In this document: positions 33,667-42,582 of the stretch, piece after piece | Position numbering within the stretch: position 1 is the stretch's first letter | How the letters are laid out: each line of letters opens with the position of its first letter | From: an uncultured Agathobacter sp. | Lineage (GTDB): Bacteria; Bacillota; Clostridia; Lachnospirales; Lachnospiraceae | Direction of reading: 5' to 3' | Assembly: GCA_910587655.1 (NCBI GenBank) | Contig: CAJUND010000004.1 | Location: 1-47,836, forward strand | Length of the DNA: 47,836 nt | Position numbers and translations under genes: made by a program | The notes under the pieces: generated by a model | Seen by the model: the letters and a program-made list of their open reading frames with translations, nothing else | The model's database searches: none | Told to the model about the DNA's origin: nothing

Positions 33667-35154
33667 CTATTTCTTCCGAATTTCCCAAAATCCATTCTTC
33701 GGAGAACCATGTCTGACCAGGATACCCTGCTCCCTTAATATTTTTATATTTTTTTCTATTGTCCGTGATGAAACCAGAAGAACCTCTGCCATTGCCTTGG
33801 CTGATATTCTGCTGTTCTGCTGAATTAATTCCATTATCTTCCCTTGTACTCCACTCAGCAAGGATATATCTTTCCCCGAATCTTCTCCGAATCTTCTCCG
33901 AATCTTCTCCGAATCTTCTCCGTACGTTTTTATTGTCTCATGAATAATCTCATAATTGTTTGGGAACAGACTAGTGCTGTCCTGCCGAACCGATAATAAC
34001 GAATCACGATAAAGATTTATACGGAACATATCGTCAAATACCTGAACTGACGGAACCGGGAGGCCATATGCCTCTGCAGCATCCATAATTCTCTTAATAC
34101 CGGTTCCCCATGACTCAACAAGTCCCATCTGGCTGAATACATTTGCTATTCCCCTGTTCCGCAGTTTGGAATGTCCGTTCATAATCTCCTCATAAGTGAG
34201 TCCGTTATAAAGTCCTCCCGGAGATGTCACTTCCAGCCGGTCATCATAAACCGCCACCTGAACGCAGGAAGAATCATACAGATTGCGGTGACAGTGGGCA
34301 TTGATAATCATTTCACGAATTGCCTCAACCGGAAGTTCATATGACTCTTTTCTCACTAACCCTTCAATTGTTGCTCCTAAACGAATATTCCTTAATACAA
34401 AAGCTGTTGCTTCCTCAATCTGTTCATAAACCGGACCTGTAAATTCGCGCTTATCAAGAAAAACCGTTCTCTCCGTTCCCTTAAACACCGCGCACTGGGT
34501 TTTGGAAAATGGAAAATAATCCGACGTCAGTAAAACAAAAGCATTGGAAGCAAGCAGGGAATCTTCTCCGTTTTTCAGCAGTTTCCAGTTCATAAGCTGT
34601 GTGTCTGTTACCTCACGATTTTGTAATCCCGCTTCTTTACGGTATTTCATAATATCCATACAAAGCTTCTCTTTTGCTTCTCTGGTAACTTCATATCCTA
34701 TGCAGGTTAATTCATCCCACGAAATGTGTGCGCCTTCCATTTCCAGTTCTTTGATTTTTTCAGGATGCGCCGGTCTGGTGGTTCCTGCAACACGAATAAA
34801 TGTGCCATTTTCTTTTCCTTTGGATTTCAGGTAATATGGTCTGTTCGGTCCCGGCGCAACTGTAACGACAATAACCGTCTTTTGAGCCACTGTCTGCAAT
34901 TCTATATTGGGAACAATCTGCGGCATACAGGAATCAGATACTGCATTTGCAATACTGTCCATGATTTTAAAAACCACGTCATTATCCACACCTACCACTC
35001 TTCGCGACGTATCATCCACGCCAACAATCAGCCTGCCGCCCTGCGAATTGGCAAACGCTATAATTGTTTTTGTGTATTTCTCTGAAATATCAGGAAGTTT
35101 CACCTTAAATTCAACATTTCTGGATTCTCCATGAATAATTTCGTCAATCATCAT
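33667..35154 (-). CDS. AlbA_2-domain protein with C-terminal winged helix
   Basis: 495 residues. The first 130 form an AlbA_2 (Schlafen-type, divergent AAA-4) domain: GESRNVEFKVKLP, FANSQGGRLIVGVDD and ENGTFIRVAGTTRPA. The middle part (about 270-400) has the family's ATP-binding-like region with INAHCHRNLYDSSCVQVAVYDDRLEVTSPGGLYNGLT and GIANVFSQMGLVESWGTGI. Residues 436-495 are a winged helix (SRISAKAMAEVLLVSSRTIEKNIKIL). Members are regulators or stress-related DNA/RNA-binding proteins, often in accessory regions. An 11-bp tandem repeat encodes residues 412-426, between the core and the winged helix. It is not clearly in an operon. Confidence 0.88.
   Translation of the reverse strand: MMIDEIIHGESRNVEFKVKLPDISEKYTKTIIAFANSQGGRLIVGVDDTSRRVVGVDNDVVFKIMDSIANAVSDSCMPQIVPNIELQTVAQKTVIVVTVAPGPNRPYYLKSKGKENGTFIRVAGTTRPAHPEKIKELEMEGAHISWDELTCIGYEVTREAKEKLCMDIMKYRKEAGLQNREVTDTQLMNWKLLKNGEDSLLASNAFVLLTSDYFPFSKTQCAVFKGTERTVFLDKREFTGPVYEQIEEATAFVLRNIRLGATIEGLVRKESYELPVEAIREMIINAHCHRNLYDSSCVQVAVYDDRLEVTSPGGLYNGLTYEEIMNGHSKLRNRGIANVFSQMGLVESWGTGIKRIMDAAEAYGLPVPSVQVFDDMFRINLYRDSLLSVRQDSTSLFPNNYEIIHETIKTYGEDSEKIRRRFGEDSGKDISLLSGVQGKIMELIQQNSRISAKAMAEVLLVSSRTIEKNIKILREQGILVRHGSPKNGFWEIRKK
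33877..33920. repeat. 11-bp tandem repeat, four copies, inside a coding sequence
   Basis: CGAATCTTCTC is repeated four times without error, with two further matching bases. Because 11 is not a multiple of three, each gain or loss of a unit shifts the reading frame before the winged helix of the AlbA_2 protein. The current copy number leaves the frame open. Confidence 0.9.
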
Positions 35155-35211
35155 TTTGCCCTTCCCCCATACAAAATACTGCCCCTATTTCTTTTATTAA
35201 TAAAATTCTAC

Positions 35212-35285
35212 CCAATCTCCGATTGGTGACACCAATGCGCGTTGTATTTTCGCACAGTATAATAAGGGTTCTTTGCTTATTATAC
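35212..35285 (-). repeat. Three-hairpin intergenic element, copy 2
   Basis: On the minus strand the stems are GTATAATAAG/CTTATTATAC, TGTGCG/CGCGCA and CCAATC/GATTGG. Order, spacing and loops match the copies at 15943-16022 and 36699-36778. It lies between the DUF1015 terminator and the AlbA_2 gene start. Confidence 0.65.
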
Positions 35286-35355
35286 CACAAATAACAGAAT
35301 AAAAAAGTTCATTTCACCTTTTCAAAAATCTTTAAAAAATTCATTCCCAATGCGC

Positions 35356-35390
35356 AAAAAAACGACGCATCCAAAAATACGTCGTTTTTT
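35356..35390. terminator. Terminator after the DUF1015 gene
   Basis: AAAAAACGACG (35356-35366) pairs with CGTCGTTTTTT (35380-35390), with flanking A and T runs that would work on either strand. It lies 24 bp past the DUF1015 stop. Confidence 0.8.
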
Positions 35391-35413
35391 ATCCAGTCTT
35401 AAACCTGTTTTAA

Positions 35414-36673
35414 TTATATCTCATGAATAAACAGCCCGCTCCTTAACTTCGGCTCAAACCATGTGGATTTTGGCGGCATCAGAAGTCCTGCATCTGCCAC
35501 AGCAAAAAGCTCCTGGATAGAAGTCGGATACATGGCAAACGCAACCGCACTGTCCGTATGGCAGCGGCGTTCCAGTTCCTTCATTCCCCTGATACCGCCG
35601 ACAAAATCAATCCGGCTGTCTGTCTTCGGGTCACCGATTCCAAGCACCGGCGCAAGAAGCAGATTCTGAAGCACCGACACATCCAGTCCTTCCACCGGGT
35701 CATCCGGCACATCCTGCTTTTTCATACTGCACAGATACCATTTATCCCCAAGAAACATGGCAAAATCGCCTTTCTTTTTCGGACGCACGGTATCTTCACC
35801 TGAATCTGCAATACATCCATCCAGCAGAAGTGTCACATCAAACAGCTCCTTCATTTTTGAGAGAAACGCTTCCGTATCCATGCCGTTTAAATCCATGACA
35901 ACACGGTTGTAATCTAAAATCATCAGTTCCTCATCCGGAAAGCATACGGAAAGAAAATAATTAAATTCTTCCTCCCCGGTATAATCAGGATGTTCCTTTC
36001 TGCGCTTAAATCCAACCTTAACAGCAGAAGCCGCACGGTGATGACCGTCAGCAATATAAATCTCCCCGGTCTGGGAAAATGCACTGCTTACTGCATCAAT
36101 ATCTTCCTTTTTTTCTATTACAAATACGCGGTGCCTGATTCCGTCATCAGAAACAAAATCATAAAGCGGGGCACCTTCCTTCGTGCGCTCCACTACTTCA
36201 CGAATTACTGTATTTGCACGGTAAGCAAGAAAAATCGGTCCTGTCTGCGCACTGCAGGCATCCACATGGCGGATTCTGTCTTCTTCCTTGTCAGCCCTTG
36301 TATTCTCATGTTTTTTAATGATATTGTCTGCATAATCGTCAATGCTGGCAGCCGCCACAATTCCGGTCTGGGTTCTGCCATCCATCGTCAGTTCGTATAT
36401 ATAATAACACTCCCTGTCATCCCGTATAAAGGAACCGTCTGCAATCCATTCCTGCAGCATATCATGCGCCTTCTGGTATACCCTGGCATCATAAGTGTCC
36501 ACATCATCCGCAAACTGTGTTTCCGCACGGTCTATGGCAAGAAATGATTTCGGATTTTTCACTACCACTTCCTTTGCCTCTGTGCGGTTGTATACATCAT
36601 ACGGCAGCGCCGCAATCACGGACGCCATTTTCTCTTCCGGCCTTACACAAACAAACGGTTTTATCTTTGCCAT
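35414..36673 (-). CDS. DUF1015-family protein
   Basis: 419 residues, full length for this family. It begins MAKIKPFVCVRPEEKMASVIAALPYDVYN, the typical start, and contains IADGHHRAASA (near residue 220), the conserved His-rich segment. No membrane segment is present. The biochemical role is not established. Its place directly after serC and serA is common in Clostridia and suggests a link to serine metabolism, which remains inference. RBS AAGGAG overlaps the flank of a three-hairpin element. Confidence 0.93.
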   Translation of the reverse strand: MAKIKPFVCVRPEEKMASVIAALPYDVYNRTEAKEVVVKNPKSFLAIDRAETQFADDVDTYDARVYQKAHDMLQEWIADGSFIRDDRECYYIYELTMDGRTQTGIVAAASIDDYADNIIKKHENTRADKEEDRIRHVDACSAQTGPIFLAYRANTVIREVVERTKEGAPLYDFVSDDGIRHRVFVIEKKEDIDAVSSAFSQTGEIYIADGHHRAASAVKVGFKRRKEHPDYTGEEEFNYFLSVCFPDEELMILDYNRVVMDLNGMDTEAFLSKMKELFDVTLLLDGCIADSGEDTVRPKKKGDFAMFLGDKWYLCSMKKQDVPDDPVEGLDVSVLQNLLLAPVLGIGDPKTDSRIDFVGGIRGMKELERRCHTDSAVAFAMYPTSIQELFAVADAGLLMPPKSTWFEPKLRSGLFIHEI

Positions 36674-36698
36674 CGTAATCTGCTCCTTATTTTACAAT

Positions 36699-36778
36699 GT
36701 CATCAATCTCCAATTGATGACGCGATATGCGTGCTGCTCTTTACACGCAGTAAAATAAGCGTTATATGCTTATTTTAC
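36699..36778 (-). repeat. Three-hairpin intergenic element, copy 3
   Basis: On the minus strand the stems are GTAAAATAAGC/GCTTATTTTAC, TGCGTG/CACGCA and GTCATCAAT/ATTGATGAC. The first stem contains the serA stop codon, as copy 1 contains that of mscS. It separates serA from the DUF1015 gene. Confidence 0.7.
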
Positions 36779-37933
36779 AACACGTACACGAATCACACCA
36801 TCCAGTGAACGGAGTTTTTCTACTACTTCATCCGTCAAAGGAGAATCCACATCCATCAGCGCATATGCAAAATCACCTTTTGCCTTGTTTGTCATATCCG
36901 CCACGTTGATATCTGCTTCTCCGAGAATGGTTGTGTACTTTCCAATCATACCCTTGATATTTTTATGCATAATCGCAAGACGTCCCTGTGTCGTGCAGGC
37001 CGCCATATTGCAGTCAGGATAATTTACAGAATGAACAATATTTCCGTTTTCCAGATAATCGCGGATTTCACGGACTGCCATAATTGCACAGTTATCCTCT
37101 GACTCCGCAGTGGATGCTCCCAGGTGCGGTGTCACAATGCATCCCTTTGCTCCGACCGTTGTTGTATTCGGAAAATCAGAAACATATTTCTTTACTTTCC
37201 CGGCGGCAAGTGCATCCACCATAGCTTCCTCATCAACCAGCAGATCCCTTGCAAAATTAAGGATTATTGCAGACGGCTTCATCATGGCAATTGCATCGGC
37301 ATTAATCATCTTACGTGTGGAATCCAGAAGAGGTACATGAATGGTAATAAAATCACACTCCTTGTAGATATCCTCCACATTACTGATATGCTTAACACTT
37401 CTGGATAAATTCCATGCAGCGCTTACGGAAATATAAGGATCGTAACCATAAACCTCCATTCCCATATGGGTAGCCGCATTGGCAACAAGCACACCGATTG
37501 CGCCAAGACCAATGACTCCGAGCTTCTTTCCGGAAATCTCAGTACCTGCAAAATTCTTTTTCTGCTTCTCTGCAGACTTTGCAATATTTTCATCATTCTG
37601 ATTATCCAGACACCAGTCGATTCCGCCTACAATATCACGGGATGCATAAAGCATTCCTGCAAAAACCAGCTCCTTGACGCCATTGGCATTTGCTCCCGGT
37701 GTATTAAACACCACAATACCTTTCTCTGCGCATTTATCCAGCGGGATGTTATTAACTCCGGCGCCCGCGCGTGCCACTGCAAGCAGTGACTCCGGCAGTT
37801 CGAGATCATGCATGGCGGCGCTTCTTACAAGTGCCGCATCCGCATCCTTTAAGTCATCCACTTTGGTATAATCGCCGGAAAACAGATTTAAACCTACTCC
37901 TGCGATTGGATTTAAACAATTATATTTGTACAT
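36770..37933 (-). CDS. serA: D-3-phosphoglycerate dehydrogenase
   Basis: 387 residues. It oxidises 3-phosphoglycerate with NAD, the first step of serine synthesis. The nucleotide-binding motif is GVIGLGAIGVLVAN near residue 140, the catalytic Arg and Glu lie in NFARDLLVDEEAM and the region after it, and the His in PHLGASTAESEDN. The last 75 residues (MAACTTQGRLAIMHKNIKGMIGK ... GVIRVRVVK) are a regulatory ACT domain; the extra intervening domain of longer forms is absent. It lies 27 bp after serC in one operon. Confidence 0.96.
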   Translation of the reverse strand: MYKYNCLNPIAGVGLNLFSGDYTKVDDLKDADAALVRSAAMHDLELPESLLAVARAGAGVNNIPLDKCAEKGIVVFNTPGANANGVKELVFAGMLYASRDIVGGIDWCLDNQNDENIAKSAEKQKKNFAGTEISGKKLGVIGLGAIGVLVANAATHMGMEVYGYDPYISVSAAWNLSRSVKHISNVEDIYKECDFITIHVPLLDSTRKMINADAIAMMKPSAIILNFARDLLVDEEAMVDALAAGKVKKYVSDFPNTTTVGAKGCIVTPHLGASTAESEDNCAIMAVREIRDYLENGNIVHSVNYPDCNMAACTTQGRLAIMHKNIKGMIGKYTTILGEADINVADMTNKAKGDFAYALMDVDSPLTDEVVEKLRSLDGVIRVRVVK

Positions 37934-37960
37934 ATTTCTTTCCTCTTTCCCTGAACTGAA

Positions 37961-39043
37961 TTACTTATTTTCTTCTTCAAATTTCTTCATAAATTCTACC
38001 AGTTTCTCAACGCCTTCCTTTGGCATCGCATTGTAGATGGAAGCCCTCATGCCGCCGACGGTACGGTGCCCTTTCAGATTCACAAATCCGGCTGCAGTTG
38101 CTTCTTTTACAAACTTTGCATCCAGCTCTTCATTTCCGGTCACAAACGGAACATTCATCAGGGAACGGTCTTCTTTGCGGACTGTACCTTTAAACAGGCT
38201 GCTTTCATCCAGATAATCATAAAGAATCTTTGCTTTCTCCTCATTATGCTTCTTCATGGCATCCAGACCGCCCATCTTTTTAAGCCATTTAAATACCTTG
38301 CCGCAGATATATATGCCATAGCATGGCGGTGTATTGTAAAGACTGTCATTATCCGCCTGTGTCTTCCATTTTAACATGGTCGGCGTGCCAGGAAGTACGT
38401 CATCACTGATTAAATCCTCACGGACAATTACGATTACGACACCTGCCGGTCCGATATTTTTCTGTACTCCGCCGTAAATCACGCCGTACTTTGTCACATC
38501 CACCGGCTCTGATAAAAAGCAGGAAGAAACATCGGATACCAGAAGCTTTCCTTTTGTGTCAGGCAGTGTCTGGTATTTGGTTCCGTAAATCGTATTGTTT
38601 TCACAGATATAAACATAATCCAGGTCATCTGCAATATCCAGACTGGAGCAGTCCGGTATGTAGGAAAATGTCTGGTCTGCAGAAGATGCAAGCTCCACTG
38701 TCTCTCCATAAAGTTTTGCTTCCTGAAATGCTTTCTTTGCCCACTGACCGGTAATAATATAACCTGCCTTTTTATTTTTCATCAGGTTCATCGGAACTGC
38801 TGCAAACTGCTGTGATGCACCGCCCTGCAGAAACAGAACCTTGTAATTATCCGGAATGTTCATTAAATCCCTTAAATCTTTTTCTGCATCCTTGATAATC
38901 TCATCATAAACTTTGGAACGGTGGCTCATCTCCATCACGGACATTCCGCTTCCCTTGTAATCCAGCATCTCATCTGCTGCTTCCTTAAGTACCTCCTCCG
39001 GCAGCACTGCCGGACCTGCTGAAAAATTATAAACTCTGCTCAT
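37961..39043 (-). CDS. serC: Phosphoserine aminotransferase
   Basis: 360 residues, standard length. This PLP enzyme converts 3-phosphohydroxypyruvate and glutamate to phosphoserine in serine synthesis. It begins MSRVYNFSAGPAVLPEEVL; GGASQQFAAVPMNL binds the cofactor phosphate, and the PLP Lys is in YGGVQKNIGPAG. The C-terminal VGGMRASIYNAMP is typical. The ATG at 39043 follows GGGAGG; upstream in-frame codons are not family-like. Confidence 0.96.
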   Translation of the reverse strand: MSRVYNFSAGPAVLPEEVLKEAADEMLDYKGSGMSVMEMSHRSKVYDEIIKDAEKDLRDLMNIPDNYKVLFLQGGASQQFAAVPMNLMKNKKAGYIITGQWAKKAFQEAKLYGETVELASSADQTFSYIPDCSSLDIADDLDYVYICENNTIYGTKYQTLPDTKGKLLVSDVSSCFLSEPVDVTKYGVIYGGVQKNIGPAGVVIVIVREDLISDDVLPGTPTMLKWKTQADNDSLYNTPPCYGIYICGKVFKWLKKMGGLDAMKKHNEEKAKILYDYLDESSLFKGTVRKEDRSLMNVPFVTGNEELDAKFVKEATAAGFVNLKGHRTVGGMRASIYNAMPKEGVEKLVEFMKKFEEENK

Positions 39044-39142
39044 CTTTTTACCTCCCATGCTGCAGGAAAATGGTAACATTCCCCGTAGCAAATCCTTTCT
39101 GTCATGATTAATGTTTGCTATTTGTTTTATTGTAAAAGAAAA

Positions 39143-40807
39143 CTACTTCATGTCACCACCATCAAAACACTCATTAATCGGCGCTCCCGGTGCAACCATC
39201 GGCCACACTTTGTCATCCGAATCCACAACTGCATCAATGACAAATAATTTCCGGCAAAGAAGGGCTTCCTGCAGCGCTGCATCAAACTCTTCCCTTGTTG
39301 TTACCCTTCTTGCCTCCGCCCCCATTGCTTCTGCAATCTTTACATAATCCACACCGTCGTCCAGCACGGTTGCCGAGTAATGCTCCTCGTAAAAAAGCGT
39401 CTGCCACTGGCGGACCATTCCCAGCACATGATTATTAACGATTATTTCAATCAGCGGAAGCTTTTCCCTCGCCGCTGTCGCAAGCTCGTTCATATTCATG
39501 CGAAAACACCCGTCCCCGGCAATATTAATCACCTGCTTATCCACTCCTGTCTGCGCACCGATTGCCGCACCCAGTCCGTAACCCATGGTGCCAAGGCCTC
39601 CGGAAGTCAGCAGGGTTCGCGGATGGCGGTATTTAAAGTACTGTGCCGCCCACATCTGGTGCTGTCCTACCTCTGTCACAATAACGGCATCCTCTGCCAA
39701 CTCGTAAATCTTTTCTATCATATACGGACCGCTTAAACCAACCGGCGGATAAGTCATTGGATACTGCTTCTGGTAATCCGCGATATGGGACAGCCATTCG
39801 CTGTGATTCTGCTGTCCCAGCTCATAGTTGATTTTTTCCAGCACGTAACGGACATCCCCGGTGATACTGTGGTTTACAATAATATTTTTATTAATTTCAG
39901 CCGGGTCTATGTCAATCTGCAGGATTTTTGCCTGTCTGGCAAAACGTTTTGGATTTCCCAGCACACGGTCAGAAAAACGCACGCCAATGGCAATCAGAAG
40001 GTCACATTCACTGACGCCCAGATTGGAGGTTTTCGTTCCATGCATCCCAAGCATTCCGGTATAATTTTCCGAAGTCCCGTCATATGCCCCCTTTCCCATC
40101 AGGGTGTCACAGACCGGAGCGTCCACAAGGGAAACAAATTTTTTAAGCTCATCCTCTGCACCGGACAGTGTCGCGCCGCCGCCTACAAAGATATACGGCT
40201 TTTTTGCCTTTTCTATCATATGCAGCGCCCTGTTTATATCTTCCTCACAAAATGTGGAATCATCCGGCTGCGGAATCACCGGTTCTTTTTTCTGGTAATC
40301 CGTCCTGTTTGCCGTCACGTCTTTTGTAATGTCCACAAGCACCGGTCCCGGACGTCCTTTTCTGGCAATATAAAATGCCCTCCGGATGGTATCGGCAAGC
40401 TTTGTAACATCCTTTACGATAAAACTGTATTTTGTAATCGGTGTGGTAATGCCTGCAATATCAATCTCCTGAAAACTGTCCTTTCCAAGAAGCGCTGTTG
40501 TAACGTTGCACGTAACCGCCACAACCGGAATGGAATCCATATACGCAGTGGCAATACCGGTAACCAGATTTGTCGCGCCGGGTCCCGATGTTGCCATACA
40601 GACCCCGACTTTGCCAGTACTTCTGGCATATCCGTCCGCAGCATGGGATGCCCCCTGCTCGTGGCTTGTCAGTACATGCCGGATTTCCGGATGCTTATAC
40701 AATTCATCATAAACATTCAGAATCGCCCCGCCCGGATACCCGAACACAGTATCCACGCCCTGCTCTTTTAAACATTCTATGATTATCTGTGATCCTGTTA
40801 ACTGCAT
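39143..40807 (-). CDS. ilvB: Acetolactate synthase, catalytic subunit
   Basis: 554 residues. A TPP enzyme that joins two pyruvates (or pyruvate and 2-oxobutyrate) in valine, leucine and isoleucine synthesis. The catalytic Glu lies in SHEQGASHAADGYAR, and the TPP-binding GDGCFRMNMNELATAA near residue 440. A FAD/DHAP-like central domain is present. The ATG at 40807 is better placed after AAGGTGAGG than the GTG three codons upstream. No small regulatory subunit gene (ilvN) lies beside it, although the catalytic chain is of the biosynthetic type. Confidence 0.95.
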   Translation of the reverse strand: MQLTGSQIIIECLKEQGVDTVFGYPGGAILNVYDELYKHPEIRHVLTSHEQGASHAADGYARSTGKVGVCMATSGPGATNLVTGIATAYMDSIPVVAVTCNVTTALLGKDSFQEIDIAGITTPITKYSFIVKDVTKLADTIRRAFYIARKGRPGPVLVDITKDVTANRTDYQKKEPVIPQPDDSTFCEEDINRALHMIEKAKKPYIFVGGGATLSGAEDELKKFVSLVDAPVCDTLMGKGAYDGTSENYTGMLGMHGTKTSNLGVSECDLLIAIGVRFSDRVLGNPKRFARQAKILQIDIDPAEINKNIIVNHSITGDVRYVLEKINYELGQQNHSEWLSHIADYQKQYPMTYPPVGLSGPYMIEKIYELAEDAVIVTEVGQHQMWAAQYFKYRHPRTLLTSGGLGTMGYGLGAAIGAQTGVDKQVINIAGDGCFRMNMNELATAAREKLPLIEIIVNNHVLGMVRQWQTLFYEEHYSATVLDDGVDYVKIAEAMGAEARRVTTREEFDAALQEALLCRKLFVIDAVVDSDDKVWPMVAPGAPINECFDGGDMK

Positions 40808-40875
40808 TTTCCTCACCTTTTTGTGTATTCTAATGTCCCTGGCAGAACACGGTCCGCCATAACGGGATTTTAACC

Positions 40876-42537
40876 TTAAATTTCAAGAATTGCCCCTCTG
40901 TTTCCTGAAGTCACAAGCGAAGCATATCTCTTTAAATATCCGGTAGTAACTTCCGGCTCCTTCGGCTGCCACTTTGCCTTTCTTTCTGCAAGCACGTCAG
41001 GCGCCACATCAAGTTCAAGCGTCATTTCCGGAATATTGATTTTAATGATATCTCCTTCTTCCACAAGTGCGATTGGACCGCCGACTGCTGCCTCCGGTGA
41101 AACATGGCCGATGGACGCGCCGCGCGATGCACCGGAAAAACGCCCGTCTGTAATCAGTGCAACGGAGCTTCCCAGTCCCATGCCTGCAATCGCTGAAGTC
41201 GGATTTAACATCTCGCGCATTCCCGGACCGCCCTTTGGTCCCTCATAGCGGATGACCACGACATCCCCTGCCACAATCTTGCCGCCCTTGATTGCCGCAA
41301 TCGCATCTTCCTCACAGTCAAAGACTCTTGCCGGACCTTCGTGAACCATCATTTCTTCCACAACTGCCGAACGCTTCACCACGGATCCGTCCGGGGCAAG
41401 GTTTCCTTTCAGGACCGCAAGCCCGCCGGTCTTACTGTATGGATGATCCAGCGGACGGATGACCTCCGGATTACGGTTTACTGCAGTTGCAATATTTTCC
41501 CCGATGGTCTTTCCGGTTACAGTCATGCAGTCTGTATTTAAAAGCCCGATTTCAGACAGCTCCTTCATCACTGCATACACGCCGCCCGCCTCATTTAAAT
41601 CTTCCATATAAGTAGGACCTGCCGGTGCAAGGTGGCAGAGGTTCGGGGTCTTTTCACTGACCGGATTTGCAATGCTGATATCAAAATCAAAACCAATCTC
41701 ATGGGCAATTGCCGGAAGATGAAGCATGGAATTGGTGGAACAGCCAAGCGCCATGTCTACAGTCAGCGCGTTCATGATGGCATCCTTTGTCATAATGTCC
41801 CTTGCACGGATATTTTTATGCAGCATATCCATAACAGCCATGCCGGCATGCTTTGCAAGCTGGATTCGTTCAGAATAAACCGCAGGAATAGTACCATTTC
41901 CGCGAAGCCCCATCCCAAGCGCCTCCGTCAGGCAGTTCATGGAATTGGCAGTATACATGCCGGAGCAGGAACCGCAGGTCGGACATACCTTGTTTTCAAA
42001 TTCAGTCACATCCTCTTCCGTCATGCTTCCCGCCGCATAGGAACCCACGGCTTCAAACATGGAAGAAAGGCTTCTCTTTTCTCCCTTCACACGTCCGGCA
42101 AGCATCGGACCTCCTGATACAAATACGGTAGGCAGGTTCAGTCTGGCTGCTGCCATCAGAAGTCCCGGCACATTTTTGTCACAGTTTGGAACCATGACAA
42201 GAGCGTCAAACTGGTGGGCAATCGCCATGCATTCTGTGGAATCCGCAATCAGATCCCTTGTCACAAGCGAATACTTCATACCAATATGTCCCATGGCAAT
42301 TCCGTCACACACTGCAATCGCAGGAAATACCACAGGCACTCCGCCTGCCTCTGCAACACCAAGCTTTACGGCATCTACAATCTTATCAATATTCATATGT
42401 CCGGGTACGATTTCGTTATAGGAACTAACGATACCTACCATCGGTTTTTTTAATTCCTCCGCGGTAAATCCCAGCGCATGAAACAAACTTCTTGCCGGCG
42501 CCTGCTGCATACCGGCTCTTGCATTATCACTCTGCAT
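40876..42537 (-). CDS. ilvD: Dihydroxy-acid dehydratase
   Basis: 553 residues. It dehydrates dihydroxy acids to 2-oxoacids in branched-chain amino acid synthesis. Iron-sulphur ligands are visible in VPNCDKNVPG and CPTCGSCSGMYTANSMNC; DGRFSGASRGASIGHVSPEA is the conserved C-terminal signature with the active-site Ser. It lies between leuB and ilvB with short gaps, so leuB-ilvD-ilvB is one operon. Confidence 0.97.
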   Translation of the reverse strand: MQSDNARAGMQQAPARSLFHALGFTAEELKKPMVGIVSSYNEIVPGHMNIDKIVDAVKLGVAEAGGVPVVFPAIAVCDGIAMGHIGMKYSLVTRDLIADSTECMAIAHQFDALVMVPNCDKNVPGLLMAAARLNLPTVFVSGGPMLAGRVKGEKRSLSSMFEAVGSYAAGSMTEEDVTEFENKVCPTCGSCSGMYTANSMNCLTEALGMGLRGNGTIPAVYSERIQLAKHAGMAVMDMLHKNIRARDIMTKDAIMNALTVDMALGCSTNSMLHLPAIAHEIGFDFDISIANPVSEKTPNLCHLAPAGPTYMEDLNEAGGVYAVMKELSEIGLLNTDCMTVTGKTIGENIATAVNRNPEVIRPLDHPYSKTGGLAVLKGNLAPDGSVVKRSAVVEEMMVHEGPARVFDCEEDAIAAIKGGKIVAGDVVVIRYEGPKGGPGMREMLNPTSAIAGMGLGSSVALITDGRFSGASRGASIGHVSPEAAVGGPIALVEEGDIIKINIPEMTLELDVAPDVLAERKAKWQPKEPEVTTGYLKRYASLVTSGNRGAILEI

Positions 42538-42582
42538 GATTATCGTCTCCTTTTTGTGTTATGTTTCTAATAATCTCTATTT

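Noticed and set aside
39785..40771. Plus-strand open frame of 328 codons opposite ilvB
   Set aside because: Antisense to a well-supported gene, rich in Cys and His as expected from reversed codons, and with no start signal.
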